Origin: Marixanthomonas sp002364245
GTDB taxonomy: Bacteria; Bacteroidota; Bacteroidia; Flavobacteriales; Flavobacteriaceae
NCBI GenBank assembly: GCA_963973455.1
Contig: CAXAZF010000004.1
Span: 231,367 to 295,366 of the forward strand
Length of the DNA stretch: 64,000 nt
Direction: 5' to 3'
The notes beneath the pieces are model-generated. The model ran no database searches. It was not told the origin of the DNA and saw only the letters and a program-made list of their open reading frames with translations. The position numbers were made by a program, and so were the translations under genes. This document shows positions 7,661 through 16,961 of the stretch, in pieces; within the stretch, counting starts at the first letter, position 1; each line of letters opens with the position of its first letter.

Positions 7661-8959
7661 TTTGTGTGCTTTTCTTTGGGTGATATAATGAGTGCTTATA
7701 CTGTTCAAGAGAATAAAAATCACAAAAAACAGCACCCAATCATTATAAAATGTAAACCGTTTTAAGGTGTGCATTCCAACGGCTACCAAAGCCATGTTGC
7801 TTAATGTAATACAAGTTAGAAACGCAATAGCTTTAAATCGATTGGCATTTGAGCCGTTTATTTTACTGATTCCGAAGAGAAATAAAATAACAAATAGCAA
7901 CACGTATTTTGAGTTTTCAAATCCGTAACTGAAATTTTTAATATAGAGCGAAATCCACTTTTTGAAATTATCCTTTATCAATGGAAGAGCCATAGCTGAT
8001 GTTGTTTCATCAATTTTAATTAAGGCGTCATTTTCCGAAAGTTCTTTCTCGTACCGCTCTTTACCGATAGGATATATAGTACTATTGGCGATTTTCGCAA
8101 AATTGGCTATATAATGTGAAATAACATCTTGACCTTCAGAAATAGCAGCAGCTTCATTATACTTGTTTTCTTCAATTTCAGCATAAATAGCATTGAAATA
8201 CGCCTTTTCTTCTTCCGAAGTGTAAATGGCAATATCCTCTTTATCCGCAACGTACATTGCAGGTGCTAATAGATGGATTCCGGTCCAAGGGGTATTGGTA
8301 AAATGACCGTGCACGATTTTATGGTAGGTGCTATCCGTTAGTGAAACCAAAAACGGCAGCAATACCAAAACAAAAAAATGTGGAATGTGGTTTTTAAACG
8401 TTTTTGATTTGTAACTTATCCAAAATAGAATCACCAAACCAATAGGCACGAAATACAAAAACTGTTTTCGCGTTAATAGAAGGATGAACAAGAAGATGAG
8501 CGCATAGGTTAAGTGTTTTGTACGTTCCTTAAAAAAGAACAGTAAAAAATGAATTGTGGTCAATAAATATAACGGATAAGCAATCGCTTCTGTAAGAATG
8601 TTGTTTGCTATTTTATGATTGTATATGTAAGGAACTAAAATAATTAAGGTTAACAGCAAATACCAAAAAGCTTGTAAAGAGATGTGTTTTCGTAGCTGAT
8701 TGATAAAAAACCAAACCGATACCAGACCTAAAAGTAATTGTAGAACCTTTAAAGCAGGTTTGTAATAATCACCAAAAATAGCTTCTACAGCATTTACAAA
8801 AAGAGGATACATTGGCGTTCGGTTAAACCAAATATCAATATAACCTAAGGAGTCGGGTTGTAATGCAATGGGAGTAGTTAATACAAGAATAGCAACCACA
8901 CAAAATAGGGCGCTCACACAAAGTTTAAAGTGCTTATCAAAAAAAGTAAACAACGCCAT
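7658..8959 (-). CDS. Multi-spanning membrane protein, GT-C glycosyltransferase-like
   Basis: A 433-residue integral membrane protein with roughly ten hydrophobic helices. I took the ATG at 8959 (MALFTFFDKH); the longer frame to 9154 would overlap the divergent neighbour and has no homology-like start. After the first helix is a loop with QPDSLGYIDIW and RTPMYPLF; an aspartate in the first large outer loop is typical of GT-C enzymes (mannosyl- or arabinosyltransferases using polyprenyl-phosphate sugars). A soluble insert rich in Glu (about residues 235-330) lies between helices. It borders the polysaccharide locus, so it may glycosylate or polymerise that glycan. I cannot exclude a Wzy-type polymerase. 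Confidence 0.7.
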   Translation of the reverse strand: MALFTFFDKHFKLCVSALFCVVAILVLTTPIALQPDSLGYIDIWFNRTPMYPLFVNAVEAIFGDYYKPALKVLQLLLGLVSVWFFINQLRKHISLQAFWYLLLTLIILVPYIYNHKIANNILTEAIAYPLYLLTTIHFLLFFFKERTKHLTYALIFLFILLLTRKQFLYFVPIGLVILFWISYKSKTFKNHIPHFFVLVLLPFLVSLTDSTYHKIVHGHFTNTPWTGIHLLAPAMYVADKEDIAIYTSEEEKAYFNAIYAEIEENKYNEAAAISEGQDVISHYIANFAKIANSTIYPIGKERYEKELSENDALIKIDETTSAMALPLIKDNFKKWISLYIKNFSYGFENSKYVLLFVILFLFGISKINGSNANRFKAIAFLTCITLSNMALVAVGMHTLKRFTFYNDWVLFFVIFILLNSISTHYITQRKAHK

Positions 8960-9035
8960 ATAGTATATACTTGTAAAACCGTTGCTAAAAGTAAAAATAA
9001 TTTTAGTTTTACATGGCGTAACCAATATTAGTTTC

Positions 9036-10037
9036 TTGAATACACCGAAAAATAAAAACAAACCTGAATTCCAGGTACAAAAATATACTGCTTTGCATAA
9101 AGCGGAATGGAACGATTTTATCGCTTCGGCAAAAAACGCCACTTTTTTATTCAACCGAAACTTTATGGATTATCACAGTGATCGGTTTGAAGATTTTTCA
9201 TTGATGGTGTATAAAGATGAAAAGCTCTACGCGGTTTTACCAGCAAATAAAAAAGGAGACACGGTTATTTCACACCAGGGATTGACGTATGGAAGTTTTG
9301 TGTTACAGAAAAAAGGGAAACTATTGGCTGCTTTTGAAGCTTTTAAAGCTGCGCTCGAATTTTTATATACTGAAGGAATTAAAACGCTTGATATTCGGGT
9401 AATCCCAACGTTTTATAACATCCTTCCGGCGGATGAGTTATCGTATTTTCTTTTTAAAGCGAATGCAACCTTGGTGAAACGGGATGTGTTGATGGTAATC
9501 GATTATGCAAATAAATTACGATTTCAGAAAAACAGAAGAGAAGGTATTAATAAAGCAGTCAGGAATGGATTAACCGTACAAGTTGATGATAATTACGAAG
9601 GATTTTGGAATGAAATTTTAATCCCGAATCTACAGAGAAAACACGGAGTAAAACCTGTTCATACACTCGAAGAAATTAAATTATTGGCTTCCCGTTTTCC
9701 GAAGAATATCAAACAAGTAAATGTCTATAAAGATGAGAAAATTGTCGCTGGAACAACGGTTTTCTTGACGAAGACAACTATTCATCCACAATATGTTTCA
9801 GGGAATGTAGATAAAAACACTTACGGAAGTTTAGATTTAGCGTACGACTTTATTATTAATCAGCTTCAAACTGATAAGCGGTATTTCGACTTTAATATTT
9901 CAAGCGAAGAAAACGGTAAACATTTAAACCAAGGGCTTATTTTTTGGAAAGAAAGCTGTGGCGCACGTACGTCTACGGCAGATAATTACGTTGTAGAGAC
10001 TGCTGCGTATAAAACTTTAGACCTATCATTGATATGA
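9036..10037 (+). CDS. FemAB/GNAT-type acyltransferase
   Basis: A 333-residue protein if started at the TTG at 9036; an ATG at 8982 gives 351 residues, but its first residues look unnatural and it would lie only 22 bp from the divergent gene. TTG starts also occur at 11135 and 16962 in this locus. Features: QKYTALHKAEWNDFIASAKN, FLFNRNFMDYHSDRF and YAVLPANKKGDTVISHQG near the N-terminus, and a C-terminal part with YVSGNVDKNTYGSLDLAYDF and FDFNISSEENGK. These fit the double-GNAT FemAB-like family found in capsule and LPS loci. Its stop overlaps the next start (ATGA), so it is translationally coupled to the aminotransferase; N-acylation of the amino sugar made by that enzyme is the likely role. 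Confidence 0.75.
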   Translation: MNTPKNKNKPEFQVQKYTALHKAEWNDFIASAKNATFLFNRNFMDYHSDRFEDFSLMVYKDEKLYAVLPANKKGDTVISHQGLTYGSFVLQKKGKLLAAFEAFKAALEFLYTEGIKTLDIRVIPTFYNILPADELSYFLFKANATLVKRDVLMVIDYANKLRFQKNRREGINKAVRNGLTVQVDDNYEGFWNEILIPNLQRKHGVKPVHTLEEIKLLASRFPKNIKQVNVYKDEKIVAGTTVFLTKTTIHPQYVSGNVDKNTYGSLDLAYDFIINQLQTDKRYFDFNISSEENGKHLNQGLIFWKESCGARTSTADNYVVETAAYKTLDLSLI

Positions 10038-11134
10038 TTCCATTTTTAGATTTACATAAAATCAATGCCCGTTTTGAAGCTGAATTTCAGTTGCGGTTTA
10101 AGGCATTTTTAGATTCTGGTTATTATATTCTGGGAAACAACGTAAAAGCTTTTGAGACCAGCTTTGCTGAATACTGCGGAACAAAACATTGTATCGGGGT
10201 TGCAAATGGGCTAGAAGCCTTGCGATTGATTTTAGAAGGCTATAAGGTATTAGGAAAGCTACAAGAAGGCGATGAAGTTTTGGTAGCTTCAAACACCTAC
10301 ATCGCTACTATTTTAGCCATTAAACAAGCGGGAATGACGCCAGTTTTGGTAGAAGCTGACATGGAAACTTTTAATTTTAATATTGAAGCAATACAAGAAG
10401 CAATTTCTGAAAAAACAAAAGCCATTATGCCCGTTCATTTATATGGACAGTTGGCACCGATGACCAATATTTCAAAAGTGGCAAAAGAAAATAATCTATT
10501 AGTGATTGAAGATGGCGCACAAGCGCACGGAGCAAAAGATGCAAATGGCAAATTAGCTGGAAACTTGGGTGATGCTGCTGGTTTTAGTTTTTACCCCACC
10601 AAAAATCTAGGTGCTTTGGGCGATGGTGGAGCGGTTACAACAAACGATGATGAATTGGCTTCCGTATTGCGAAAACTTCGCAACTACGGTGCTTCTTCAA
10701 AATATGTAAATGAATTGACCGGTTTTAATTCACGATTGGATGAAGTACAAGCAACCTTTTTAAATATAAAACTACCCAAACTTGATGCTGATAATGAACG
10801 CCGACGCGAGTTGGCAAGAAAGTATATTTCTGAAATAAATAATAAAAAAATCACGCTTCCAACTTGGGATGACAGTGATAACCATATTTTTCATTTGTTT
10901 GTAGTCCGAGTAAAGAATCGTACTGATTTTATGGAATACTTAAAGGAAAGTGAAATAGGTACGCTGATTCATTATCCTATTCCGCCTCATCAACAAGAAG
11001 CATTACCGGAGTTTAATGATTTATCATTTCCAGTAACAGAGCAAATTCATAATGAAGTAGTGAGTATTCCAATAAGTCCGGTGATGAGTGAGGAAGAAGT
11101 GGATGAGGTTATTTTAGCAATCAATAACTACTAA
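10034..11134 (+). CDS. DegT/DnrJ/EryC1/StrS sugar aminotransferase (FdtB-like)
   Basis: A 366-residue PLP-dependent transaminase of nucleotide-sugar biosynthesis. Visible motifs: FLDLHKIN at the start, NNVKAFETSFAEYCG, GVANGLEALRL, the PLP-phosphate region (VASNTYIAT), DGAQAHGA (the Asp that contacts the pyridine nitrogen), and SFYPTKNLGALGDGG with the Schiff-base lysine (PTKNLG). The C-terminus HYPIPPHQQ is typical of the group. An FdtA-like 3,4-ketoisomerase lies in the same locus (16962), so the likely product is a dTDP-3-amino-3,6-dideoxyhexose. It overlaps the FemAB-like gene by four bases and is followed at once by the flippase. Confidence 0.93.
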   Translation: MIPFLDLHKINARFEAEFQLRFKAFLDSGYYILGNNVKAFETSFAEYCGTKHCIGVANGLEALRLILEGYKVLGKLQEGDEVLVASNTYIATILAIKQAGMTPVLVEADMETFNFNIEAIQEAISEKTKAIMPVHLYGQLAPMTNISKVAKENNLLVIEDGAQAHGAKDANGKLAGNLGDAAGFSFYPTKNLGALGDGGAVTTNDDELASVLRKLRNYGASSKYVNELTGFNSRLDEVQATFLNIKLPKLDADNERRRELARKYISEINNKKITLPTWDDSDNHIFHLFVVRVKNRTDFMEYLKESEIGTLIHYPIPPHQQEALPEFNDLSFPVTEQIHNEVVSIPISPVMSEEEVDEVILAINNY

Positions 11135-12436
11135 TTGAAAATTCCGAAATTTATACGCGATAACCTGCTTTTAAAGATGACTTCTTTAAATGCTGGGGTT
11201 ATTGTAATACGGTTGTTTGTCGCTTTTTTTCTACAGCGAGAGTTGACTGATATTGTTGGAAAAGCCGGATACGCAAAAATAGGTTCGTTACGCAATTTGT
11301 TGCAAATGTTAACGTCTATAACCTCGTTTGGTGTTTTTAATGGAGTTGTAAAATACGTAGCCGATTTCAAAGAAGATAGCGAACAACTTCAGAAACTATT
11401 TTCGACTGCCTTTGTGCTTACTGTTTTGGGAAGCATCACTTCATTTTTAATGTTATTTTTCGGTGCCGAGTTTATTAGTGAATATTTCTTTTATACTACT
11501 GACTTTGCCTACATCGTAAAAATTGTAGCCGTGGTAGCCCCATTTATTGCGATACAACGAGTGTTCAATGGCATTGTAAATGGGTTGTCCGATTATAAAA
11601 AATTCGCAAAAATAGAATTAGTTGCTTATTTGTTAGGAGCCACTCTAACATTGGTTATGTTGTATAACTATAACATAGACGGGGCATTGCTCGCTATTGC
11701 TCTTATACCGGTTATCCAAGTAGCAGTCATGCTTTTTATTTTTATAAAGGTACTGCGGCGCTATGTTCGGTTTTCTGAAATTTCCTTCAAAGCACCTTAC
11801 GCTAAAAGTCTATTAGCCTTTTCTTTAATGTCTTTTGTCGCTACTGTTTTAGTAAATTATGTTGAGATAGATATTCGTTCTATGTTAGCCAAGCGAATGA
11901 GTGAAGACGATGCAGGAATTTGGACTGGTATGACCACGCTTTCCAAAAACTATATGGTATTTTCTGGAGCCATTTTCACGTTGTATGTAATTCCGAAATT
12001 TACCGGAATAAAAACCGAAACGGGTTTTAAAAAAGAGCTTTTTAACATTTATAAAACACTATTACCGTTATTCGGCATTGGGATGTTGATCATTTATTTT
12101 CTACGATTTCAGTTTATAGAATATATTTTTATCGATTTTGATGAAATGGCGCCACTGTTTAAATGGCAGTTATTAGGCGATTTTATTAAATTGGCTGCTT
12201 TGGTATTGTTACACCAATTTATTGCGAAGAAAATGGTACGTAATTTTATTTTTACTGAATTGTTTTCATTAGTCTTGTTTTACGTGTTTTCGTATGCATT
12301 GGTCGATGAGTACGGTGTCGAAGGCGTGGTGTTTGCCCATTTTATTCGGTATGTGTTATACTTTTTCTTAGTATTTTTCTTGGTGCTACGCTATTTCAAG
12401 AAACAAAAAAACAATCCTGAAAATTTAACGCCTTAA
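11135..12436 (+). CDS. O-antigen/polysaccharide flippase (Wzx-like), first copy
   Basis: A 433-residue polytopic membrane protein with about 12 hydrophobic segments and the MATE/PST layout of lipid-linked oligosaccharide flippases. Motifs typical of O-antigen translocases: LKMTSLNAGVIVIRL, GKAGYAKIGSLRNLLQ and TSFGVFNGVVKYVAD in the first helices. The start is a TTG directly after the stop codon of the aminotransferase, so the two are tightly coupled. It would move undecaprenyl-linked repeat units across the inner membrane. A second flippase follows two bases later. Confidence 0.88.
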   Translation: MKIPKFIRDNLLLKMTSLNAGVIVIRLFVAFFLQRELTDIVGKAGYAKIGSLRNLLQMLTSITSFGVFNGVVKYVADFKEDSEQLQKLFSTAFVLTVLGSITSFLMLFFGAEFISEYFFYTTDFAYIVKIVAVVAPFIAIQRVFNGIVNGLSDYKKFAKIELVAYLLGATLTLVMLYNYNIDGALLAIALIPVIQVAVMLFIFIKVLRRYVRFSEISFKAPYAKSLLAFSLMSFVATVLVNYVEIDIRSMLAKRMSEDDAGIWTGMTTLSKNYMVFSGAIFTLYVIPKFTGIKTETGFKKELFNIYKTLLPLFGIGMLIIYFLRFQFIEYIFIDFDEMAPLFKWQLLGDFIKLAALVLLHQFIAKKMVRNFIFTELFSLVLFYVFSYALVDEYGVEGVVFAHFIRYVLYFFLVFFLVLRYFKKQKNNPENLTP

Positions 12437-12438
12437 CC

Positions 12439-13923
12439 ATGCAGCCGTATAGAAATTCATTTAGGCACGTTATGAAAGCCACTTCACTATTTGGCGGAGT
12501 GCAGGTTTTCAATATTCTTATTTCTATTGTACGGTCAAAGTTTATTGCGTTGTTTATTGGCCCCACGGGAATGGGGATTGCCAGTTTATTTAACACGACA
12601 CTTAATGTGGTGGACGCGGTTACCAATCTTGGATTAAATAGAAGTGCGGTCAAAGATATTTCGTATGCGAAAGAAAATTATGAGGCCAATAAGATAGCCC
12701 GGACCATTCACATTTTAAAACGCTTGGTTTGGTTTACAGCAGTGATTGGAGCGGTTTTAATGATGATAACATCACCTTGGTTAAGCGAAATAGCTTTTGA
12801 AAGTAAAGAATATACCGTTTCGTTTATTTGGCTTTCATTAGCATTACTTTTTAAACAATTTACGCATAGTAATTTGGCTGTTTTACAAGGCTTGCAAAAG
12901 CTTGGAAACCTGGCGAAGGCTAACTTAGTAGGAAATACGGTTGGACTTCTTATAACCGTGCCGTTGTATTACTTTTTTCGAATAGATGCCATTGTGCCGG
13001 CTATTATTATTGCGTCGCTTATCAGTTTTGCGATTACGTTATATTATACGAATAAGACAAAAGTTGAAAAAGTTCCGCTTACCAATAAAGAAGCCTTTTC
13101 TGAAGGTAAAGATATGATTCAACTAGGGGTTACGCTTAGTGTGAGCAGTGTAATTACCTTACTTGCGGCATATATTATTCAAATATATATTAGTAATGAA
13201 GGAGGAGTAGATGTGGTGGGGTTTTACAATGCAGGAATGGTCATTTTAAATACCTATGTGGGCTTGGTTTTTAACGCGATGAGTACGGATTATTTTCCAC
13301 GTCTTTCAGCAGTTTCCAATGCCATCGAAAAAATACGAAACATAGTTTTTGAGCAAGCATACATTGCGGTATTATTGATTGTACCAATCATTGTGGTTTT
13401 TGTTGCTTTTGCACCCTTTTTTATAACATTGCTGTATAGTCAAGAGTTTACACCAACTGTACAATTTGTAAGTTGGGGTATTTTAGGAATGCTTTTTAAA
13501 GCCGTTTCTTTTTCATTAGGATACATTATTATTGCCAAAGGCGACTCTAAAGTATTCATTAAAACAGCTATTGGGTTTAATAGTATTTTAGTTTTTATGA
13601 ATATTATTGGTTATACCTATTGGGGACTTGAAGGATTGGGAATTAGTTATTTTATCTATTTTATTATTCATTTTATAGTGGTTTGGATCATAACCTATTA
13701 CCGTTATAATTTTACATTTAAAAAAGAGTTTTATTATATTTTCGGAATTTCTATCGTACTTTGTGGCGTGTCATTTTTACTGTCGTATCTAGAAGACGAT
13801 GTATTAAAATATGTTTCGTTAAGTGTGATGATACTAATTTCAAGTATTTTTTCAGTCTATTATATTGACAAAAAAATAGTGATACGGGATTTGATTCAAA
13901 ACTTTTTCAGAAGAAAAAAATAA
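12439..13923 (+). CDS. O-antigen/polysaccharide flippase (Wzx-like), second copy
   Basis: A 494-residue polytopic protein of the same superfamily as its neighbour but clearly diverged. N-terminal signature: MKATSLFGGVQVFNILI, RSKFIALFIGPTGMGIASLFN and NLGLNRSAVKDIS. About 12-14 hydrophobic helices follow and the end is basic (RRKK). It starts two bases after the first flippase and its stop overlaps the next start. Two flippases in one operon could serve two different glycans, or one may carry a modified unit. Confidence 0.88.
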   Translation: MQPYRNSFRHVMKATSLFGGVQVFNILISIVRSKFIALFIGPTGMGIASLFNTTLNVVDAVTNLGLNRSAVKDISYAKENYEANKIARTIHILKRLVWFTAVIGAVLMMITSPWLSEIAFESKEYTVSFIWLSLALLFKQFTHSNLAVLQGLQKLGNLAKANLVGNTVGLLITVPLYYFFRIDAIVPAIIIASLISFAITLYYTNKTKVEKVPLTNKEAFSEGKDMIQLGVTLSVSSVITLLAAYIIQIYISNEGGVDVVGFYNAGMVILNTYVGLVFNAMSTDYFPRLSAVSNAIEKIRNIVFEQAYIAVLLIVPIIVVFVAFAPFFITLLYSQEFTPTVQFVSWGILGMLFKAVSFSLGYIIIAKGDSKVFIKTAIGFNSILVFMNIIGYTYWGLEGLGISYFIYFIIHFIVVWIITYYRYNFTFKKEFYYIFGISIVLCGVSFLLSYLEDDVLKYVSLSVMILISSIFSVYYIDKKIVIRDLIQNFFRRKK

Positions 13924-14669
13924 TGGCCGGATTAAGGACAACATATAGAAAGCTTAAAAAAAAGCTGAAGCTAGCCCTTTCGATAAACTGGTTTGCTACG
14001 TGGTATTTTAATTTAAAAATGTTTGCTTTTTCCACAGCAATAAAGCTTCCTGTTTTTTTCTACGGAAAAATCCGTTTTTCGAATTTAGATGGAGAAATGA
14101 TAATTGATGCACCTATAACCAAAGGAATGATAGGTTTTGGACAGCATTTTGAATTTCCTACTACATACAAAGGAACAGCTGAACTTTTTTTACAAGGGAA
14201 AATGGTGTGCAAAGGAAATGTGCAGATAGGTAAAGATGTGTGTATAAAGATAGCAGAAAACGCTTATTTTGAAATGGGTTATATGGCTTGTTTGGGATCA
14301 GACTGTAGGGTGTTGTGTACAGATAAAGTTATTTTAGGAAGCAATGCACGAGTAGGATATCAAACACAATTTATTGATACTACTATTCATCAGTTAATTG
14401 ATTTAAAAACGAATACAAAACTACCTATGTCAGCACCTATTTTTGTAAACAAGAATAATTGGATAGGGAATAGAACAACAGTGATGAAAGGGGCAAAAAC
14501 ACCTGAAAACTGTATTACAGCATCAAACTCATTGCTTAATAAAGATTATACTTCTTTTGGTCAAGATGTTATTATTGGTGGAATTCCAGCAAAACTGTTA
14601 AAAGAAAAAATTAGACGCGATTGGGAAGGGGAGCGTAAAATGATGGAGCATTATTTAATTGTAAATTAA
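13923..14669 (+). CDS. Left-handed beta-helix (hexapeptide) acyltransferase
   Basis: A 248-residue protein. The ATG overlaps the stop of the flippase by one base. The middle and C-terminal parts show the hexapeptide pattern ([LIV]-G-x4), for example VCKGNVQIGKDVCIKI, LGSDCRVLC, LGSNARVGYQ and NNWIGNRTTVMKGAKT, ending in GGIPAKLLKEK, which is typical of trimeric sugar O- or N-acetyltransferases. The N-terminus is basic with a hydrophobic stretch that could touch the membrane. It may acetylate a sugar of the locus, possibly in the manner of FdtC, but the acceptor cannot be read from the sequence. Confidence 0.85.
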   Translation: MAGLRTTYRKLKKKLKLALSINWFATWYFNLKMFAFSTAIKLPVFFYGKIRFSNLDGEMIIDAPITKGMIGFGQHFEFPTTYKGTAELFLQGKMVCKGNVQIGKDVCIKIAENAYFEMGYMACLGSDCRVLCTDKVILGSNARVGYQTQFIDTTIHQLIDLKTNTKLPMSAPIFVNKNNWIGNRTTVMKGAKTPENCITASNSLLNKDYTSFGQDVIIGGIPAKLLKEKIRRDWEGERKMMEHYLIVN

Positions 14670-14671
14670 AG

Positions 14672-15805
14672 TTAAGCTGTCCAGGTTTCTACATACTTCT
14701 CAGCAACTTTAATATAGTGATGCTCTTTTTCAATAAACTCCCGCGCATTTTTAGATATTTCAGTGAGCTGCAATGGATTTAAAATAAGTTGCTCCAAATC
14801 GTTGTAAATAGTTCGCGCATCGGGTAACGCATTAATCGCAACTGTTTTTTCTAAGTTATAGTATTCAACAAACTCCTTTTCGGCACCGGTAAAGACTACT
14901 TTTCCTTTCGCCATTGCTTCCAGCGCATTGTAACCTTGATCAAAACCTAATACTTGATCTAAAACAATGTGAGCTTTATTGTAGAGCTCAATATATTCAG
15001 CGTAAGGAACACTTTCTACGGTAATGATTTCAACTTTATCAGCGTACTTTTCTTTTAATTTAGAAAGTGCTGTATCAAAATAATCGCTTCCTTTTTTGTA
15101 ATAATTGCTCCGATTAATACCGTGAAATATCACAATTTTCTCTTCAACTGAAAAAGGAATGTATTGTAACTTTTCAGTATTGACAGGGTTTGGAATCAAC
15201 CCTAAATACAACGGATGCCCTTTCATAGGAATATGATAATCCATATCGGTAGCAATCACTCCTGAAATATGCTGAAATACAAATTCGTGCAACGATTTAA
15301 ATTCCGGCTGAATGTATTTTAAAACGGGATCGAATTCTTTTTGAGAAACTTTACCGTCAAACAACGGGCTTAAAATAGAGTAGCGGAACTTTTTGTCGTA
15401 CGCATATTTTACACTAATGTAATCCGTTCCGCAGGACAATAAAAACAATTTTTTATTGTGTTTTGCTAAAAATGAAATCACTTCTTTTTCAATCTTTGGA
15501 GTAACGCCAAACGGACTTTCATTGATAAGCTGCACTACATCGTAGCCTTTTAATTTTTCAGAATGACTAAAAAATTGTTTTTTAATATCTTCTGCAGCTA
15601 GGTCAATATTGAACAATTTATAGAGCAATACTTTCCATTTTTTAGCTATTCCCGAAGTATATTTTCTATTCAGTTTAATATCAACCGGATAGTTTTTAAA
15701 ATAATCGCCACAGCCAATAATAGTAACATCGTGACTCAGCGCAGTTAACCCTTCTTTTAAAGAGTTGTGCAATCGACTGTATTCGCCTACGAGGAGTATC
15801 TTCAT
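14672..15805 (-). CDS. Glycosyltransferase, GT-B fold (GT4/GT1-like)
   Basis: A 377-residue protein; the ATG at 15805 is chosen because MKILLVGEYSRLHNSL is the usual N-terminal Rossmann strand. The C-terminal half has the nucleotide-sugar site: IVIFHGINRS, VLDQVLGFDQGYNALEAMAKGKVVFTG (split here as VLDQVLGFDQGYNALEAMAK then GKVVFTG), in which the E of NALEAMAKG is the retaining GT4 glutamate. It is convergent with the acyltransferase (two bases apart) and divergent from the GT at 15853. It probably adds one sugar to the glycan of this locus; donor and acceptor unknown. Confidence 0.85.
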   Translation of the reverse strand: MKILLVGEYSRLHNSLKEGLTALSHDVTIIGCGDYFKNYPVDIKLNRKYTSGIAKKWKVLLYKLFNIDLAAEDIKKQFFSHSEKLKGYDVVQLINESPFGVTPKIEKEVISFLAKHNKKLFLLSCGTDYISVKYAYDKKFRYSILSPLFDGKVSQKEFDPVLKYIQPEFKSLHEFVFQHISGVIATDMDYHIPMKGHPLYLGLIPNPVNTEKLQYIPFSVEEKIVIFHGINRSNYYKKGSDYFDTALSKLKEKYADKVEIITVESVPYAEYIELYNKAHIVLDQVLGFDQGYNALEAMAKGKVVFTGAEKEFVEYYNLEKTVAINALPDARTIYNDLEQLILNPLQLTEISKNAREFIEKEHHYIKVAEKYVETWTA

Positions 15806-15813
15806 AAATGCGT

Positions 15814-15821
15814 TATATTTG
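15814..15821 (+). promoter_or_regulatory. -7 promoter element of the GT4 gene at 15853
   Basis: TATATTTG matches TAnnTTTG exactly, 31 bases before the ATG. No TTG lies at the expected distance. It faces the promoter of the divergent gene. Confidence 0.4.
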
Positions 15822-15835
15822 CTGAAACGACCCAC

Positions 15836-15867
15836 CAAAAGTACAATTATTTATGACCAGTAAACAA
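15836..15867 (-). promoter_or_regulatory. Promoter of the glycosyltransferase at 15805
   Basis: On the minus strand TTG (15865-15867), 21 bp, TACTTTTG (15836-15843). The -33 element lies inside the first codons of the divergent gene, so the two promoters face each other and should interfere. Confidence 0.6.
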
Positions 15868-16959
15868 CCGTCAACACAAATTAAAGTCTGTTTGGTGGCT
15901 ATTTCATTGGGAGGAGGAGGAGCAGAGCGTGCCACAGGGTTACTTTCCAGAATGCTTCATAAAAAAGGTTTTAATGTCTCCATTGTCATCTTGAACGATG
16001 TGATGGATTATCCCTACAAAGGGAAACTGTTTAATTTAGGAGCTTTGAAAACCGAACCAGATACGCTCTCAAAACGGTTGGCACGGTTTAAAAAACTAAA
16101 GACATTTTTTAAGGAAGAGGAGTTTGATTATATAATTGACACTCGCAGCAGAGGCTCAGCTGCAAAAGAGCTATTTTACCTTCACTACTTGTATAAAAAA
16201 CAACGTATTATATATGTAGTGCATAGTTTTAATATTTCGCAGTATTTTCCAAAACAGCAATGGCTTGCAGAGAAAATGATTGATAAGGCGGAAACTGTGG
16301 TTGGGGTTTCAAAAGCTATTTCAGAAAAAATAAATACAACATATAATACCCAAAAAGGGGTACCTATTTATAACCCTTCTGAGCCTTTTACTGAAGCGGA
16401 AGTAAACAGTGCTTTTTCAGAAAAATACATCTTGTATTTGGGGCGTATAGAAGAGAAAGTTAAAAATTTTACTTTACTATTAGAAGGCTATAAGACCTCA
16501 AAGCTTTCGGGAAGTAATATCCATTTAAAGATTGTAGGCGATGGTCCAGATGTAGATTTTGTACAACAAAAAATAGATGAAATGAGCCTTAACGAAACAG
16601 TAACCTTATATCCTTTTACCTCTACTATACTTCCATATGTAAAAAACGCTTTATATTTAACCTTAACAAGCAGGTACGAAGGTTTTCCTATGGTTTTAAT
16701 TGAAGCGCTTTCAGTAGGTACTCCAGTGCTTTCTGTACATTGCGAAAGTGGGCCAGACGAAATTATCAGTAACGAGAAAAACGGTTTATTGATTGAAAAT
16801 CATTCGGTTGAAGCCTTAGCAGAAGCTATGAATAGGTTAGCTTTTGATGAAGAACTATATAAAACCTGTAAAGAGAATGCCCCCAAAAGTATTTCGCATC
16901 TAACCATGGATGCTATTGCTGAAAAATGGGCAACGGTATTAAAAAATAAACAACCTTAA
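15853..16959 (+). CDS. Glycosyltransferase family 4
   Basis: A 368-residue GT-B enzyme. The N-terminal loop ISLGGGGAERAT is the acceptor-side glycine-rich motif of GT4; ILYLGRIEEKVKNF begins the second Rossmann domain; IVGDGPD and SRYEGFPMVLIEALSVGTPV carry the donor-binding E-x7-E motif. It is followed by the FdtA-like gene after two bases, so it probably belongs to the same transcript and may transfer the amino-deoxy sugar made by FdtA/FdtB. The donor is inferred from context only. Confidence 0.92.
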   Translation: MTSKQPSTQIKVCLVAISLGGGGAERATGLLSRMLHKKGFNVSIVILNDVMDYPYKGKLFNLGALKTEPDTLSKRLARFKKLKTFFKEEEFDYIIDTRSRGSAAKELFYLHYLYKKQRIIYVVHSFNISQYFPKQQWLAEKMIDKAETVVGVSKAISEKINTTYNTQKGVPIYNPSEPFTEAEVNSAFSEKYILYLGRIEEKVKNFTLLLEGYKTSKLSGSNIHLKIVGDGPDVDFVQQKIDEMSLNETVTLYPFTSTILPYVKNALYLTLTSRYEGFPMVLIEALSVGTPVLSVHCESGPDEIISNEKNGLLIENHSVEALAEAMNRLAFDEELYKTCKENAPKSISHLTMDAIAEKWATVLKNKQP

Positions 16960-16961
16960 TT

